Below are positions 17,289 through 26,122 of a stretch of DNA of 64,000 bases, in pieces. Each line of letters opens with the position of its first letter. The first letter of the stretch is position 1. This DNA comes from DUQX01 sp050948825 (GTDB lineage: Bacteria > Bacillota > Dethiobacteria > DTU022 > UBA8154). The notes below the pieces were generated by a model that did not search any database, was not told the origin of the DNA, and saw only the letters and a program-made list of their open reading frames with translations. The position numbers and the translations under genes were made by a program. The stretch is taken from contig JBMNEO010000012.1 of the NCBI GenBank assembly GCA_050948825.1, forward strand, positions 1 through 64,000, read 5' to 3'.

Positions 17289-18578
17289 CTAAGAAACAAG
17301 GCTGTTCATTAATTCAAAGAAACCGGGAAAGGATATTTCCACCGCCTCTGCCCCGTTTATCACCGTCTCGTTCTCGGCAAAAAGGGCTGCTGTAGCCAGG
17401 GCCATGGCTATACGGTGGTCGCCGTGGCTTTCGCAGCGGGCGCCGGATAGTTTGGCATTACCCTCAATGATCAGCCCATCGGGAAGCTCTTTAATCCCTG
17501 CCCCCATCTTTTGCAGTTCAAGTGAAATGGTTTTTAAACGATCGGATTCCTTCACCCGCAGTTCGGCAGCACCCCTGATCACCGTATCACCTTCTGCAAA
17601 AAGAGCTGCAACGGCAAGTACAGGTATCTCATCGATTAAGCGCGGAACCATTTCACCCGCTATTTCCGTTCCTTTCAATTTTACTCTGCCTTTTACCAGT
17701 AAATCCGCGACCGGCTCAAAATTGTACTCCTTTTTGTTTAATATGCGTATATCTGCACCCATCGCACCCAATACTTCAAGAATACCGGCTCTGAAGGGAT
17801 TTATTCCCACGTTTTCAATATAGAGTTCCCCACGATGCGCCAGAACCGCAGCCACAATGAAAAATGCTGCCGAGGAGATATCTCCCGGAATGCGAATCCT
17901 ATCACCCTTTAGCCTGGTAGGACCTTTCATCACGATATGATATTTTCCTTTCCTTTCAATCCCGGCGCCCAGGTGCTGCAACATTCTCTCAGTGTGATCC
18001 CTGGTGCTATAATAATCAATTATCTCCGATATTCCCCTGCTGTAAAGCGCGGCAATCAAAAGGGCAGATTTAACCTGGGCACTGGGGAGAGGCAGGGTAT
18101 AATTGATCGGCAACAGGTCGTAACCCCTGATAGAGAGGGGCAATAGCTCGCTGTTTTGCCTCCCGCTGATAGCAGCACCCATCTTATGCAGGGGTTCAGT
18201 AATTCTTTTCATGGGACGCTTTCGCAGGGAAACATCCCCTGTCAGCGTAGAATAAAAAGGTTGCCCTGCCAGCAAGCCCGTCAGCAGGCGCGCTGTAGTT
18301 CCCGAATTTCCTGCGTCGAGCACATCGTCCGGCTCTTTTAAACCGCGCAGTCCTTTTCCTTTTACTTTTATTTTTTCTCCTTCTTCTTCAAATTCGACGC
18401 CCAGCTTCCTTAAACAGTTCATTGTAGATAAAGTATCGGCAGACTTCAGCAAACCTTCTACCTCAATTGTATCATCCGCCAGGGAGGAAAAAAGTAAAGC
18501 CCGATGTGATATGGATTTATCTCCCGGTATCCTTATCTGTCCCTCGATCTTCTCCGCAGGATTAATTGAGATCTGCAT
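17289..18578 (-). CDS. aroA: 3-phosphoshikimate 1-carboxyvinyltransferase (EPSP synthase)
   Basis: 429 residues. Transfers the enolpyruvyl group of PEP to shikimate-3-phosphate in aromatic amino acid synthesis. Signatures: GDKSISHRALL near the N-terminus, LDAGNSGTTARLL for PEP binding, and LRVKESDRLK plus HGDHRIAMALA near the C-terminus. It has Ala at the position after LDAGNSGT typical of class II-like enzymes, but that subtype call is tentative. ATG at 18578 is preferred over an upstream ATG at 18602 because AAAGGATG precedes it. It lies alone, not in an aro operon. Confidence 0.95.
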   Translation of the reverse strand: MQISINPAEKIEGQIRIPGDKSISHRALLFSSLADDTIEVEGLLKSADTLSTMNCLRKLGVEFEEEGEKIKVKGKGLRGLKEPDDVLDAGNSGTTARLLTGLLAGQPFYSTLTGDVSLRKRPMKRITEPLHKMGAAISGRQNSELLPLSIRGYDLLPINYTLPLPSAQVKSALLIAALYSRGISEIIDYYSTRDHTERMLQHLGAGIERKGKYHIVMKGPTRLKGDRIRIPGDISSAAFFIVAAVLAHRGELYIENVGINPFRAGILEVLGAMGADIRILNKKEYNFEPVADLLVKGRVKLKGTEIAGEMVPRLIDEIPVLAVAALFAEGDTVIRGAAELRVKESDRLKTISLELQKMGAGIKELPDGLIIEGNAKLSGARCESHGDHRIAMALATAALFAENETVINGAEAVEISFPGFFELMNSLVS

Positions 18579-18636
18579 CTTCTCATCCTTTCGTATAATC
18601 ATAAGTTGCTGATTAATTTAGCTAACTCCTGTTCCA

Positions 18637-18921
18637 TTAATCCGGGATCCCGTTTTTACTGTTTGCATTTTTTTCACTATCTTTGCTGAAAGGATCAACG
18701 TGCACCATGCAATGCTTTACCTTATAATTCCCATTCTCTATTTTATCATGAACTTTTTCTGCAATATTATGCCCTTCTATCACCGACAGTGTCCCTTCCA
18801 CAGCCACATCAACATCTACAAATAATTTATTGGCATGCACCCTGGTTTTTAGTGTGTTAATGCAGATTACTCCTTCTATCCCCATTATATCCGCTATCCT
18901 TGCGCGCTCAAGCCCATTCAA
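18637..18921 (-). CDS. Stand-alone cation-efflux dimerisation domain (ZT_dimer-like)
   Basis: 94 residues, matching only the C-terminal cytoplasmic domain of cation diffusion facilitators: INTLKTRVHANKLFVDVDVAVEGTLSVIEGHNIAEKVHDKI and the final CMVHVDPF. No membrane segments are present and no transporter half is found upstream. A GGGAG ribosome binding site lies upstream of ATG 18921, suggesting that it is translated. It may be a free metal-binding or regulatory domain, or the leftover of a lost transporter. Confidence 0.75.
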   Translation of the reverse strand: MNGLERARIADIMGIEGVICINTLKTRVHANKLFVDVDVAVEGTLSVIEGHNIAEKVHDKIENGNYKVKHCMVHVDPFSKDSEKNANSKNGIPD

Positions 18922-19174
18922 AACGATCAGCTCCCGGCATATGTGACAGATAAAAAAGATAGTTACTTTAGTATACTAATTGAAAAGCGCACGGAAATAT
19001 TTTTCCCTGCTTTTTTCTTATACTTCTTACTTCTCCATTCCGCGACTCTACTCCTCTTCTTCACCTAATTTGAAGCTCATTAATAAGATAGATTATAGAT
19101 TTTATAATCATACTGGAAAAGGCAGGCTCATCCCCGCATTCATTCCGGAGAGCTAAAAAGGGGGAATACATACT

Positions 19175-19885
19175 ATGTTGACCGGTGCTGTACTGATTTC
19201 ATTTATTGTTCTGGCAGGCGAAATATCTTCACCCTGCAGCACAGATGTGCTCTCGTTTGGGACATCTGTTCTTCTTGTCATCGCGGTTAGTCTCGACAGT
19301 ATGGGAGTGGGGCTCACTTACGGAGCACGCGGAACAAGAATTACCGCTCCCTCAGGAATAATTATCGCGCTCTGCACGGCGGTTATGATGTGCGTCTCAA
19401 TGACAGCCGGTAACTTTTTGGCGGAGGTGCTTCCCTTCAAAGAAACAAAAACGCTGGGAGGTATTATCCTCATCTCCATCGGTTGCTGGCAGTTCCTGCA
19501 GGGCTGGCGTAATTATATAAATCATTTCAGCGATGGGGACAGCAACCGGCCGCTGCTGAATCTGCGTATTCCTTTTCTTGGAGTTGTCATGCAGATCTTA
19601 CGTGATCCCAACCTGGCCGATACCAACTGGTCAGGGACGATTGACCCAAAAGAATCCATTCTACTGGGGGGTGCACTTGGCCTGGATGCTTTTAGCGCCG
19701 GATTTGGGGCGGCATTATCGGGATTTTCTCTCTGGATAGTACCGTTCGTAGCCGCCGCTTGCGTCATCTTCGTCTTCATCGGCTCCTCACTTGGTTCACG
19801 GTTTATGGCCTCCCGATTAAAACAGGGGGGATTCGTACTGCCGGGTATTTTCTTAATCTCAATTGGGATCTGGCAGATGCTTTAA
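19175..19885 (+). CDS. ytaF: YtaF-like sporulation membrane protein (MntP family)
   Basis: 236 residues, about six membrane helices in two repeated halves. Each half has the MntP-family acidic motif: VSLDSMGVGLTYG and GLDAFSAGFGAALSG. Length and the LPFKETKTLGGIILISIGCWQFLQG block fit YtaF of spore formers more than MntP. A metal (Mn2+) export role is inferred from the family. A GGGGGA ribosome binding site precedes the ATG. Monocistronic. Confidence 0.87.
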   Translation: MLTGAVLISFIVLAGEISSPCSTDVLSFGTSVLLVIAVSLDSMGVGLTYGARGTRITAPSGIIIALCTAVMMCVSMTAGNFLAEVLPFKETKTLGGIILISIGCWQFLQGWRNYINHFSDGDSNRPLLNLRIPFLGVVMQILRDPNLADTNWSGTIDPKESILLGGALGLDAFSAGFGAALSGFSLWIVPFVAAACVIFVFIGSSLGSRFMASRLKQGGFVLPGIFLISIGIWQML

Positions 19886-19984
19886 TTGAAGTAACCAAAA
19901 GAAACCGCCTTATACCGCCGCTAATAATCAGGGCATTAAGTGGCGAGATAACCGTCGCATTTTAGATATAAAGCCATAATTTTT

Positions 19985-20022
19985 ACAGCAACAGCAACAG
20001 CAGCGAGCAGCAGCGGCAGCCG
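19985..20022. repeat. Short CAG/CAA-rich low-complexity tract
   Basis: A run of CAG, CAA and CGG-like triplets between ytaF and the methyltransferase gene. No flanking inverted repeats and no open frame of note. Probably neutral slippage sequence. Confidence 0.45.
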
Positions 20023-20060
20023 CAAAACCCCAAGTTATTGAATTGATCACCGGGCAAATA

Positions 20061-21341
20061 TCATATTTTTTTGTTGAATAATACGATACGGTTTGTATTT
20101 GTACCCGATTTGTTGTTATGAACCCCCCATATATTCGATGTTTTTGTAAACTCCTGCAGGTTAATGATCACACCTTCGCAGGCAAAACCCGCCTTTATAC
20201 CAAGTTCTATTACGTATTCATCCAGCTTGATAGCGCCGTTTCTAACCTCACCTACCTCAAAGGCGACTATCCCTCCATTTTTTGTAATACGAAACAGCTC
20301 TTTAAAAACATCAGCCATTACTAACGACCACTTTTCCACTGTGCCGGCCATCGTAATTTTTCTTTCTATCTCCTCTGTATTGATATTATTAAACCAGCAT
20401 CTTAACCAGTTATCCTTGGAATACTGGACAACATCCAAAAAAGGAGGTGAAGTAACGGTTAAGTGTACTGAGTTTGCAGGTATCCCGGGCGTAAACCGGG
20501 CATCGTTTTGTAAAAAAAGAGCTGTTTCCCCCGCCTGCCGTAAATTTTCCACCTCTGCAGGTTTCAGGTTTTTAATTAAACTATGTGTCTTCTTTAAAAT
20601 AAGCTTTTTAGTATCCCTGTACCCGGGAATCTGGTTTCTTTTCCTGTTTATTTTAATTTGCCTTTCCGGGGTAACCGCCTGGTTCGGGGGAAGAGTATAA
20701 ACAGAAAAGAACCCTGGAGAGTGGCCTGTCAACCTGTTTGTGGAAACCATGCGGATCCAGCGGTCGAGGTTGTCCTCACGGCCCTCGTTTCTCCGTTTCA
20801 ACAAGTATTTTTTTAAAGAGACGATTTCCGCTTCGGTCTGCCGGTGAAAAAACATAGATAAATCAATATCGGCCTGAAGGCTATTGTCATAAGGTATCCT
20901 CTCCAGCCTTTTCTCCACTTCCCGAAGAGTGGGGATAAAAAAACGCGGCCGGCAAAGGATTTCGCTTAAAGGGTTGATATCGTTCGCAATTACCCTGCGC
21001 CCGAGAAGGCCCGCTTCGATTGCCGTTGTCCCCCTGCCGCTGAAAGGATCATAGACCAGGCCGTCCTCCCCGGTCAGCAGTTGGATAAAAAAACGCGCCA
21101 GTTGAGGTTTAAAACACGCCCGGTAGGATATTTCATGAATAGCTGAAGCCTGCCTCTGCCTGGATGTCCAATACTCATTAATATACCGGGGAATACTGCA
21201 GCCGCAGGTCTCGATGGTTTCCACCATCGTGGATTTTCCATCCGGCGATAATAAACCGGAGCTGTTATCTTCTTCGTGGACAAAGAGTTTTAAGTAATTT
21301 GCAAGGTCTGTACTGTTAAGAAGTGGCATTTTCCCCTCCAT
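20061..21341 (-). CDS. DNA methyltransferase (N4-cytosine or N6-adenine type), apparently orphan
   Basis: 426 residues. AdoMet-binding motif DPFSGRGTTAIEAG (about 98-111) with ANDINPL comes first; the catalytic TSPPF motif (297-301) follows, with about 185 residues between them. That order differs from the common beta-class amino-methyltransferases, where the SPP motif precedes DPFxGxGTT. It methylates an exocyclic amino group of DNA, target unknown. No restriction endonuclease, specificity subunit or other defence gene is adjacent. The start is uncertain: an ATG at 21329 is closely preceded by GGAGGGG. Confidence 0.83.
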   Translation of the reverse strand: MEGKMPLLNSTDLANYLKLFVHEEDNSSGLLSPDGKSTMVETIETCGCSIPRYINEYWTSRQRQASAIHEISYRACFKPQLARFFIQLLTGEDGLVYDPFSGRGTTAIEAGLLGRRVIANDINPLSEILCRPRFFIPTLREVEKRLERIPYDNSLQADIDLSMFFHRQTEAEIVSLKKYLLKRRNEGREDNLDRWIRMVSTNRLTGHSPGFFSVYTLPPNQAVTPERQIKINRKRNQIPGYRDTKKLILKKTHSLIKNLKPAEVENLRQAGETALFLQNDARFTPGIPANSVHLTVTSPPFLDVVQYSKDNWLRCWFNNINTEEIERKITMAGTVEKWSLVMADVFKELFRITKNGGIVAFEVGEVRNGAIKLDEYVIELGIKAGFACEGVIINLQEFTKTSNIWGVHNNKSGTNTNRIVLFNKKI

Positions 21342-21587
21342 AGAGTTTCTATAGTGTAATCATATCACTTATTATTTGGACAGAATAAATACAATTCCTG
21401 TTAATATCTCTAAAAAATAAAAAAAGGCAGATCCCTTTGCAAAATTAGAATCTACCCATATTAATCCTTAATTGCTTAACGAAATATTAAATATCCGCTA
21501 TAGACCCTTCGATAGCCTTAAAAGTGCAATACTTGCCCGCAAAAAAATGCAAATAAGCAATTTTGATTTGATTTGCACTCACCGTCT

Positions 21588-22829
21588 TCATACTACAGCT
21601 TGCTTTTCGTGGATAGGACTCCTTTCAGGTTGCAAATCCACATAGTCCGGCAGGCCGTTTTTCGTCGGAATTTCTATCTCCCCATTGATCAGCGGCCTGA
21701 GATACTCGATAAATTCATCGGTAACATCAAATCCCGATGCGGCAATCCACTCCACAGGAAGTTTTTTCTCCCTGTTGGCCACCTTATCCAGCTCAATGCA
21801 TCCGGTCAGACAGCGATACTCCTCATTATCATCCCTGACCAGCGTTACCATTAAACCGGATTTTCCAGCTGAGGCAAGTTTAACTGCCTCTTCACCCACC
21901 ATGCAGGCTTCTTCAGCATCGGTCCTCGCAGCCAGATGCATGGCCGAGCGCTGGGTTGTGCCCGGCACATTACATCTTGCCTTAAGTCCGGTCTTTTTTT
22001 CTACCAGCGTTTTCAGCGTCCCTGCAAGACCGCCGAGTTGAACATGACCGAAAGAATCCTTGCTGTTAGTTGCTGTGAGATAATTTCCTTCTTCATCGAC
22101 AAGACCCTCGGAGGCGGCAATATAGACGCAACCTCTCTCACGGTAAATCCTTTCTACTTCAGCAGCAAATTTATCCTCGTTAAAGGGCACTTCCGGGAGG
22201 CAGAGCAAATGCGGAACATCTCCATCTTCCCTTCTGGCAAGCGCTGCTGCCGCCGTCAGCCAGCCGGCGTTCCTGCCCATTACTTCCAGGATTGCTACAC
22301 GTGTGCTGTTTATTAACATTTTGAGATCAATTCCTGTCTCCAGCACCGTAGTAGCCAGATACCGGGCTGCGCTGCCATAACCCGGGCAATGATCTGTGAA
22401 AGGCAAGTCGTTGTCAATCGTCTTAGGAATACCGATTACATTTAGAGGATACCCTTCCCTAACCGCCAGCTTATTCACCCGGTCGGCCGTGTCCATGGAA
22501 TCGTTCCCCCCAATATAGAAAAAATATCTGATATTTAGCTTTTTAAATACCTGCAGCAGCTCAAAATAATCCTCTTCTTTTAGCTTATAGCGGCAGGAAC
22601 CCAAGACAGCCCCCGGAGTATATCTCAACTTCTCGATAATATTTCCCGGTTGAGATGAGAGATCAACGAAATTCTCCTGCAAAACACCCTTTATACCATA
22701 AAAGGCACCGTAAAGGGTACCTGTCCCCTTAAGCCTCAGCCATTGTTTGATAACACCGTAAACACTGTTATTTATAACGGGAGTAGGACCCCCGGATTGT
22801 GCTACAATACCATTCCCAGTTAGTTTCAT
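21588..22829 (-). CDS. 6-phosphofructokinase, diphosphate-dependent type
   Basis: 413 residues. Phosphorylates fructose 6-phosphate. GGNDSMD (107-113) has Asp where ATP enzymes have Gly, and PKTIDND (135-141) has Lys where they have Gly; both features mark PPi-dependent PFKs. MGRNAGWLTAAAAL is the conserved substrate region. ATG at 22829 is chosen for its AAGGAG ribosome binding site; an in-frame ATG at 22883 lacks one. PPi use saves ATP and is common in energy-limited anaerobes. Confidence 0.92.
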   Translation of the reverse strand: MKLTGNGIVAQSGGPTPVINNSVYGVIKQWLRLKGTGTLYGAFYGIKGVLQENFVDLSSQPGNIIEKLRYTPGAVLGSCRYKLKEEDYFELLQVFKKLNIRYFFYIGGNDSMDTADRVNKLAVREGYPLNVIGIPKTIDNDLPFTDHCPGYGSAARYLATTVLETGIDLKMLINSTRVAILEVMGRNAGWLTAAAALARREDGDVPHLLCLPEVPFNEDKFAAEVERIYRERGCVYIAASEGLVDEEGNYLTATNSKDSFGHVQLGGLAGTLKTLVEKKTGLKARCNVPGTTQRSAMHLAARTDAEEACMVGEEAVKLASAGKSGLMVTLVRDDNEEYRCLTGCIELDKVANREKKLPVEWIAASGFDVTDEFIEYLRPLINGEIEIPTKNGLPDYVDLQPERSPIHEKQAVV

Positions 22830-23166
22830 TTCTTTCAACTCCTTTTTTAAAATTAAACTATGTAAGCTGATAAGCCTGTACATTTGCAGAGTTGTATAAA
22901 CAAGGGAACGGCATTAAAATACTTTTTTCAAATCGAGACTTCAATTTCTAATTCTAACATTATGTAAACTAAATCTCAATAACAATATCAGGAAAACACC
23001 ATAAAATAATATCAGAAAATATTATTCCGCCGACCGTCTTTCCTACGAAGGCTTTAGCATCCTTGTCCACTAATTTGGGATATAAAAAAATGAAATAAGT
23101 GATATAATTAATAGCAGTAATAGATCTTTTAGCCAGTTAGGTGCTCGGTACAGGAGGGTATAGTAG
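22830..23166. other. Divergent intergenic region, promoters only
   Basis: 337 AT-rich bases between the PFK and YjbQ genes. TATAAT at 23103-23108 is a plausible -10 box for the YjbQ gene. A 17-base string at 22954-22970 (CTAACATTATGTAAACT) recurs at 23659-23675 with one change on the other side of the YjbQ gene. Nothing else recognised. Confidence 0.4.
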
Positions 23167-23583
23167 ATGAAATCGTTGCGTGAATATCTGTGGTTTGAAA
23201 CCGAAAACAGAATGGAATTTATCAATATCACTCCACAGATACAGGAAATTATTGATAAAAGTGGTGTAAAAGAAGGGCTGTGCCTTGTAAATGCCATGCA
23301 CATTACCGCAAGCGTCTTTATTAACGACGATGAAAGAGGATTGCACCAGGATTTTAAAAAATGGCTGGAAAAACTCGCCCCACACGAACCCGTCTCCCAG
23401 TATGCCCATAATACTTATGAAGATAACGCCGACGCTCACTTAAAGAGGCAGGTGATGGGCAGAGAAGTGGTAGTTGCAATAACCGGAGGCAAACTGGATT
23501 TCGGCCCTTGGGAACAGATCTTTTATGGTGAATTCGACGGGCGCAGGAGAAAAAGGGTACTGGTAAAAGTAATCGGGGAGTAA
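23167..23583 (+). CDS. yjbQ: YjbQ family protein (UPF0047)
   Basis: 138 residues, normal for the family. Conserved residues visible: VNAMHITASVFINDDE, HNTYEDNADAHLKRQVMG and the C-terminal GPWEQIFYGEFDG. The conserved His/Asp/Glu cluster suggests metal or phosphate binding; an E. coli relative complements thiamine-phosphate synthase mutants, but the physiological role is not settled. Start ATG has a GGAGGGTATAG ribosome binding site. Apparently monocistronic. Confidence 0.88.
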   Translation: MKSLREYLWFETENRMEFINITPQIQEIIDKSGVKEGLCLVNAMHITASVFINDDERGLHQDFKKWLEKLAPHEPVSQYAHNTYEDNADAHLKRQVMGREVVVAITGGKLDFGPWEQIFYGEFDGRRRKRVLVKVIGE

Positions 23584-23719
23584 ACTAAGGAAATAAGCTG
23601 GAAGAATACCGTCAGTAGTCATATTCCAATAAAGCATCGAACCTAACATATTTAAATACTAACATTATGTAGACTTGGTTTTAATCGTGCCCAAAACCGG
23701 ATACCCAATTCAATACCTA

Positions 23720-25396
23720 TTATGCAAAGAAACAGGACTCCCCTATAAATTCACGCAGTATGGAGTTGGACGGCACATCGCGTGAAGGCAGGGGCATAAA
23801 AGAAGAAAGAAAGGCCAGCAATCTCCTGGCGTCAACATATTCTGCTTCTGATGGGCCAATTTTTTTCAGCAGAGGTTCTGCAAATCCCTTAAGCACCGCC
23901 AGTTCGTAAACCAGTGCCGAATTGAACATAACATCCGCTTCTTCCTGAATACGAAAAATATTCTTCTCCTCACCACGCCTGACTAACGGCCACCTCCTGA
24001 TGGTTTCCAGGGCGCCTGTTCCACGAAACTGCGCATCGCGGACTATGCGCCTCAGCAGGCGCGTGTCGGTGGTGTGTATCCTGGTGTGCCTGTCAATATT
24101 CAGGGTTGTTAATGCCGATATATAAATTTTATACTTTCTATCGCGAGGAATAGAACCCGTCAATTGCTCATTTAATCCATGTATACCCTCTATGATCAGT
24201 GGCTGGTTTTTTTCCAACCTGACGCGTCTGCCGTGGTATTCCCGCCTTCCGGCGGCAAAATTAAAGGTGGGGACTTTAATTTCTTCACCGTTGATCAGTT
24301 GCAGCAGGTGTTTGTTAAAAAGGGCGAGGTCAATGGCCTCAATATGTTCGAAGTCGTAGTTATTTGACTCATCAAGGGGAGTATGCTCGCGATCCACAAA
24401 ATAGTCGTCGATGGAGATAGGATAAGGGCGTATACCATTTACCAAAAGCTGTGTGCGCAGGCGCTGAGCAAAAGTTGTCTTGCCGGAGGAAGACGGCCCG
24501 GCGATCAGGATTACACTGATCTTGTCCCTGCGTTTGCTGATCATATCAGCAATCTGGGCAATCTTTTTTTCATGCAGCGCCTCGGCAACATGGATCATAT
24601 CCAGACCCTGTCCTTCCTTGATCAGACTGTTCATAGCTCCTACCGTATCAAAACCCAATATAGCCCCCCATCTCTCGGCTTCACGAAAAACCTCGAACAG
24701 TTTTGGCTGTTCAATAAACGGAGGAATAGTGAAGGGGTCATGCTTATCAGGAAAACGAAGGATAAGACCCGGCCGGTAGTATTTTAATGCAAATCTCTGC
24801 AACAATCCTGTCCGCGGGACATGATAACCGTATAAAGTATCCTCCAGGTTGCTTATAGAGTAAAGGCTAAGGTAATCCTTCATCCAAAACTTAAGCAAAT
24901 ACACTTTATCATCAAACCTCTGACGGCTGAAAACTTGCGCCGCCTCGCGAAGTAAGGCCCGCCTTTTTTTAATCGGCAGATCCCTGTTGACCAACTGCCA
25001 CATTTTTTTCTCTATAGCCGCCACGTCTTCTTCAGTTAACTCCGGATTCTTCTCAATTTCACAGTAAAGGCCCTTGCTCAAGGAATGCTCAACTTTAACC
25101 ACTGCTTCCGGAAAAAGTTCGTGAACAGCAGTAATCAGGAGAAAGGTAAGGCTGCGCCGATAAATACGCATTCCTTCCATGGAAGTCAGGTCCAAAAACT
25201 TTATTACAACCGGCCCTTCGATAACCGAAGACAATTCATTTAGTTTATTATTAACCAAAGCCGCTACAATAGGAGAAGGGTAGTAAGAACGAACTTCCTC
25301 GCTAATTTCCAGCAGGCTGCGTCCTCCAGCCAAAGGTTTGACTTTCCCTCCCGGCAGCAATACGTTTACTTCTATAGATGACTGCTTATTAGACAT
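23720..25396 (-). CDS. TGS-domain / uridine kinase-like fusion (nucleoside kinase)
   Basis: 558 residues. The N-terminal TGS-like domain (about 8-70) is followed by a threonyl-tRNA-synthetase-like second domain (about 75-250, with VKVEHSLSKGLYCEI), then a P-loop kinase resembling uridine kinase: GPSSSGKTTFAQRL Walker A (about 296-309), SIDDYFVDREHTP, and IIEGIHGLN. This architecture is widespread in Clostridia and usually annotated as a nucleoside or uridine kinase; its real substrate is not established. Most likely cytoplasmic, 119 bases after the nitroreductase gene. Confidence 0.85.
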   Translation of the reverse strand: MSNKQSSIEVNVLLPGGKVKPLAGGRSLLEISEEVRSYYPSPIVAALVNNKLNELSSVIEGPVVIKFLDLTSMEGMRIYRRSLTFLLITAVHELFPEAVVKVEHSLSKGLYCEIEKNPELTEEDVAAIEKKMWQLVNRDLPIKKRRALLREAAQVFSRQRFDDKVYLLKFWMKDYLSLYSISNLEDTLYGYHVPRTGLLQRFALKYYRPGLILRFPDKHDPFTIPPFIEQPKLFEVFREAERWGAILGFDTVGAMNSLIKEGQGLDMIHVAEALHEKKIAQIADMISKRRDKISVILIAGPSSSGKTTFAQRLRTQLLVNGIRPYPISIDDYFVDREHTPLDESNNYDFEHIEAIDLALFNKHLLQLINGEEIKVPTFNFAAGRREYHGRRVRLEKNQPLIIEGIHGLNEQLTGSIPRDRKYKIYISALTTLNIDRHTRIHTTDTRLLRRIVRDAQFRGTGALETIRRWPLVRRGEEKNIFRIQEEADVMFNSALVYELAVLKGFAEPLLKKIGPSEAEYVDARRLLAFLSSFMPLPSRDVPSNSILREFIGESCFFA

Positions 25397-25515
25397 TTGA
25401 AACCTCTTTCTTTTTCCCGGCAGCGGGGAATCTCAATTTTTCGGAAGTATTTTCCCTGGCATTTAATAGTAAAAATAAAAAACGGCAGGGACAGGAACAG
25501 GAGCAGAGCAGGGGG

Positions 25516-26091
25516 CTAATCCCCGGCTTCAATGATAAGCTCTTCAAGGCTTCTTTTGGGAACATGATGCACTTCGTTCGCATCGCGCCAGTAGCGGGTA
25601 TCGCCATCATCACCCACAGTTTCAAGCACGACCTGTTCGGCCGGTTTCCCCAGGGCCAGGACAAGCAATATTTTGTATCTCTCCGGAATATTTAACAAGT
25701 GCCGCAGACGTTCGCTCTTAATGGAAGCGATAATACACCCCCCCAGACCACGCTCAACCGCCCCCAGCATGATGGTTTGGGACACAATACCGTGATCACA
25801 GCCCGCATCTTCTTTAACAGCCGTATCACACAGAATGATGATGTAGCCTGCAGGTTTTTCCCCTTCCTCCGGCCCATTCCACTCAAGATGAGCAGCCCAG
25901 GAAAGACACGAGAAAATCTTTTCATTGCGCTTTGGATTTACGGAGAGCATATATTTCAATGGCTGCATATTATTTGCTGAAGGAGTCATCCTCGCCAGTT
26001 CAATTAATTCATAAAGTGTATTTTCCTCGATTTTGAAAGACTGATCAAATCGCCGATAGCTTCGATTCTTTCGCACCAAATCTTTAAACAT
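25516..26091 (-). CDS. Nitroreductase-family flavoprotein
   Basis: 191 residues. Starts FKDLVRKNRSYRRFDQS, the usual FMN-binding RSxRxF motif, followed by MTPSANNMQPLKYML and GAVERGLGGCII. An FMN-dependent NAD(P)H oxidoreductase of broad type; substrate not deducible. It lies 31 bases after the UroD-like methyltransferase gene on the same strand, so it may belong to the methyltransferase operon. Confidence 0.88.
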   Translation of the reverse strand: MFKDLVRKNRSYRRFDQSFKIEENTLYELIELARMTPSANNMQPLKYMLSVNPKRNEKIFSCLSWAAHLEWNGPEEGEKPAGYIIILCDTAVKEDAGCDHGIVSQTIMLGAVERGLGGCIIASIKSERLRHLLNIPERYKILLVLALGKPAEQVVLETVGDDGDTRYWRDANEVHHVPKRSLEELIIEAGD

Positions 26092-26122
26092 ATCCCGTCA
26101 CCCTTTTAATTTTAATTAAACG

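Noticed and set aside
20164..20700. 178-codon open frame opposite the DNA methyltransferase
   Set aside because: Antisense to conserved methylase motifs, lacks start signals.
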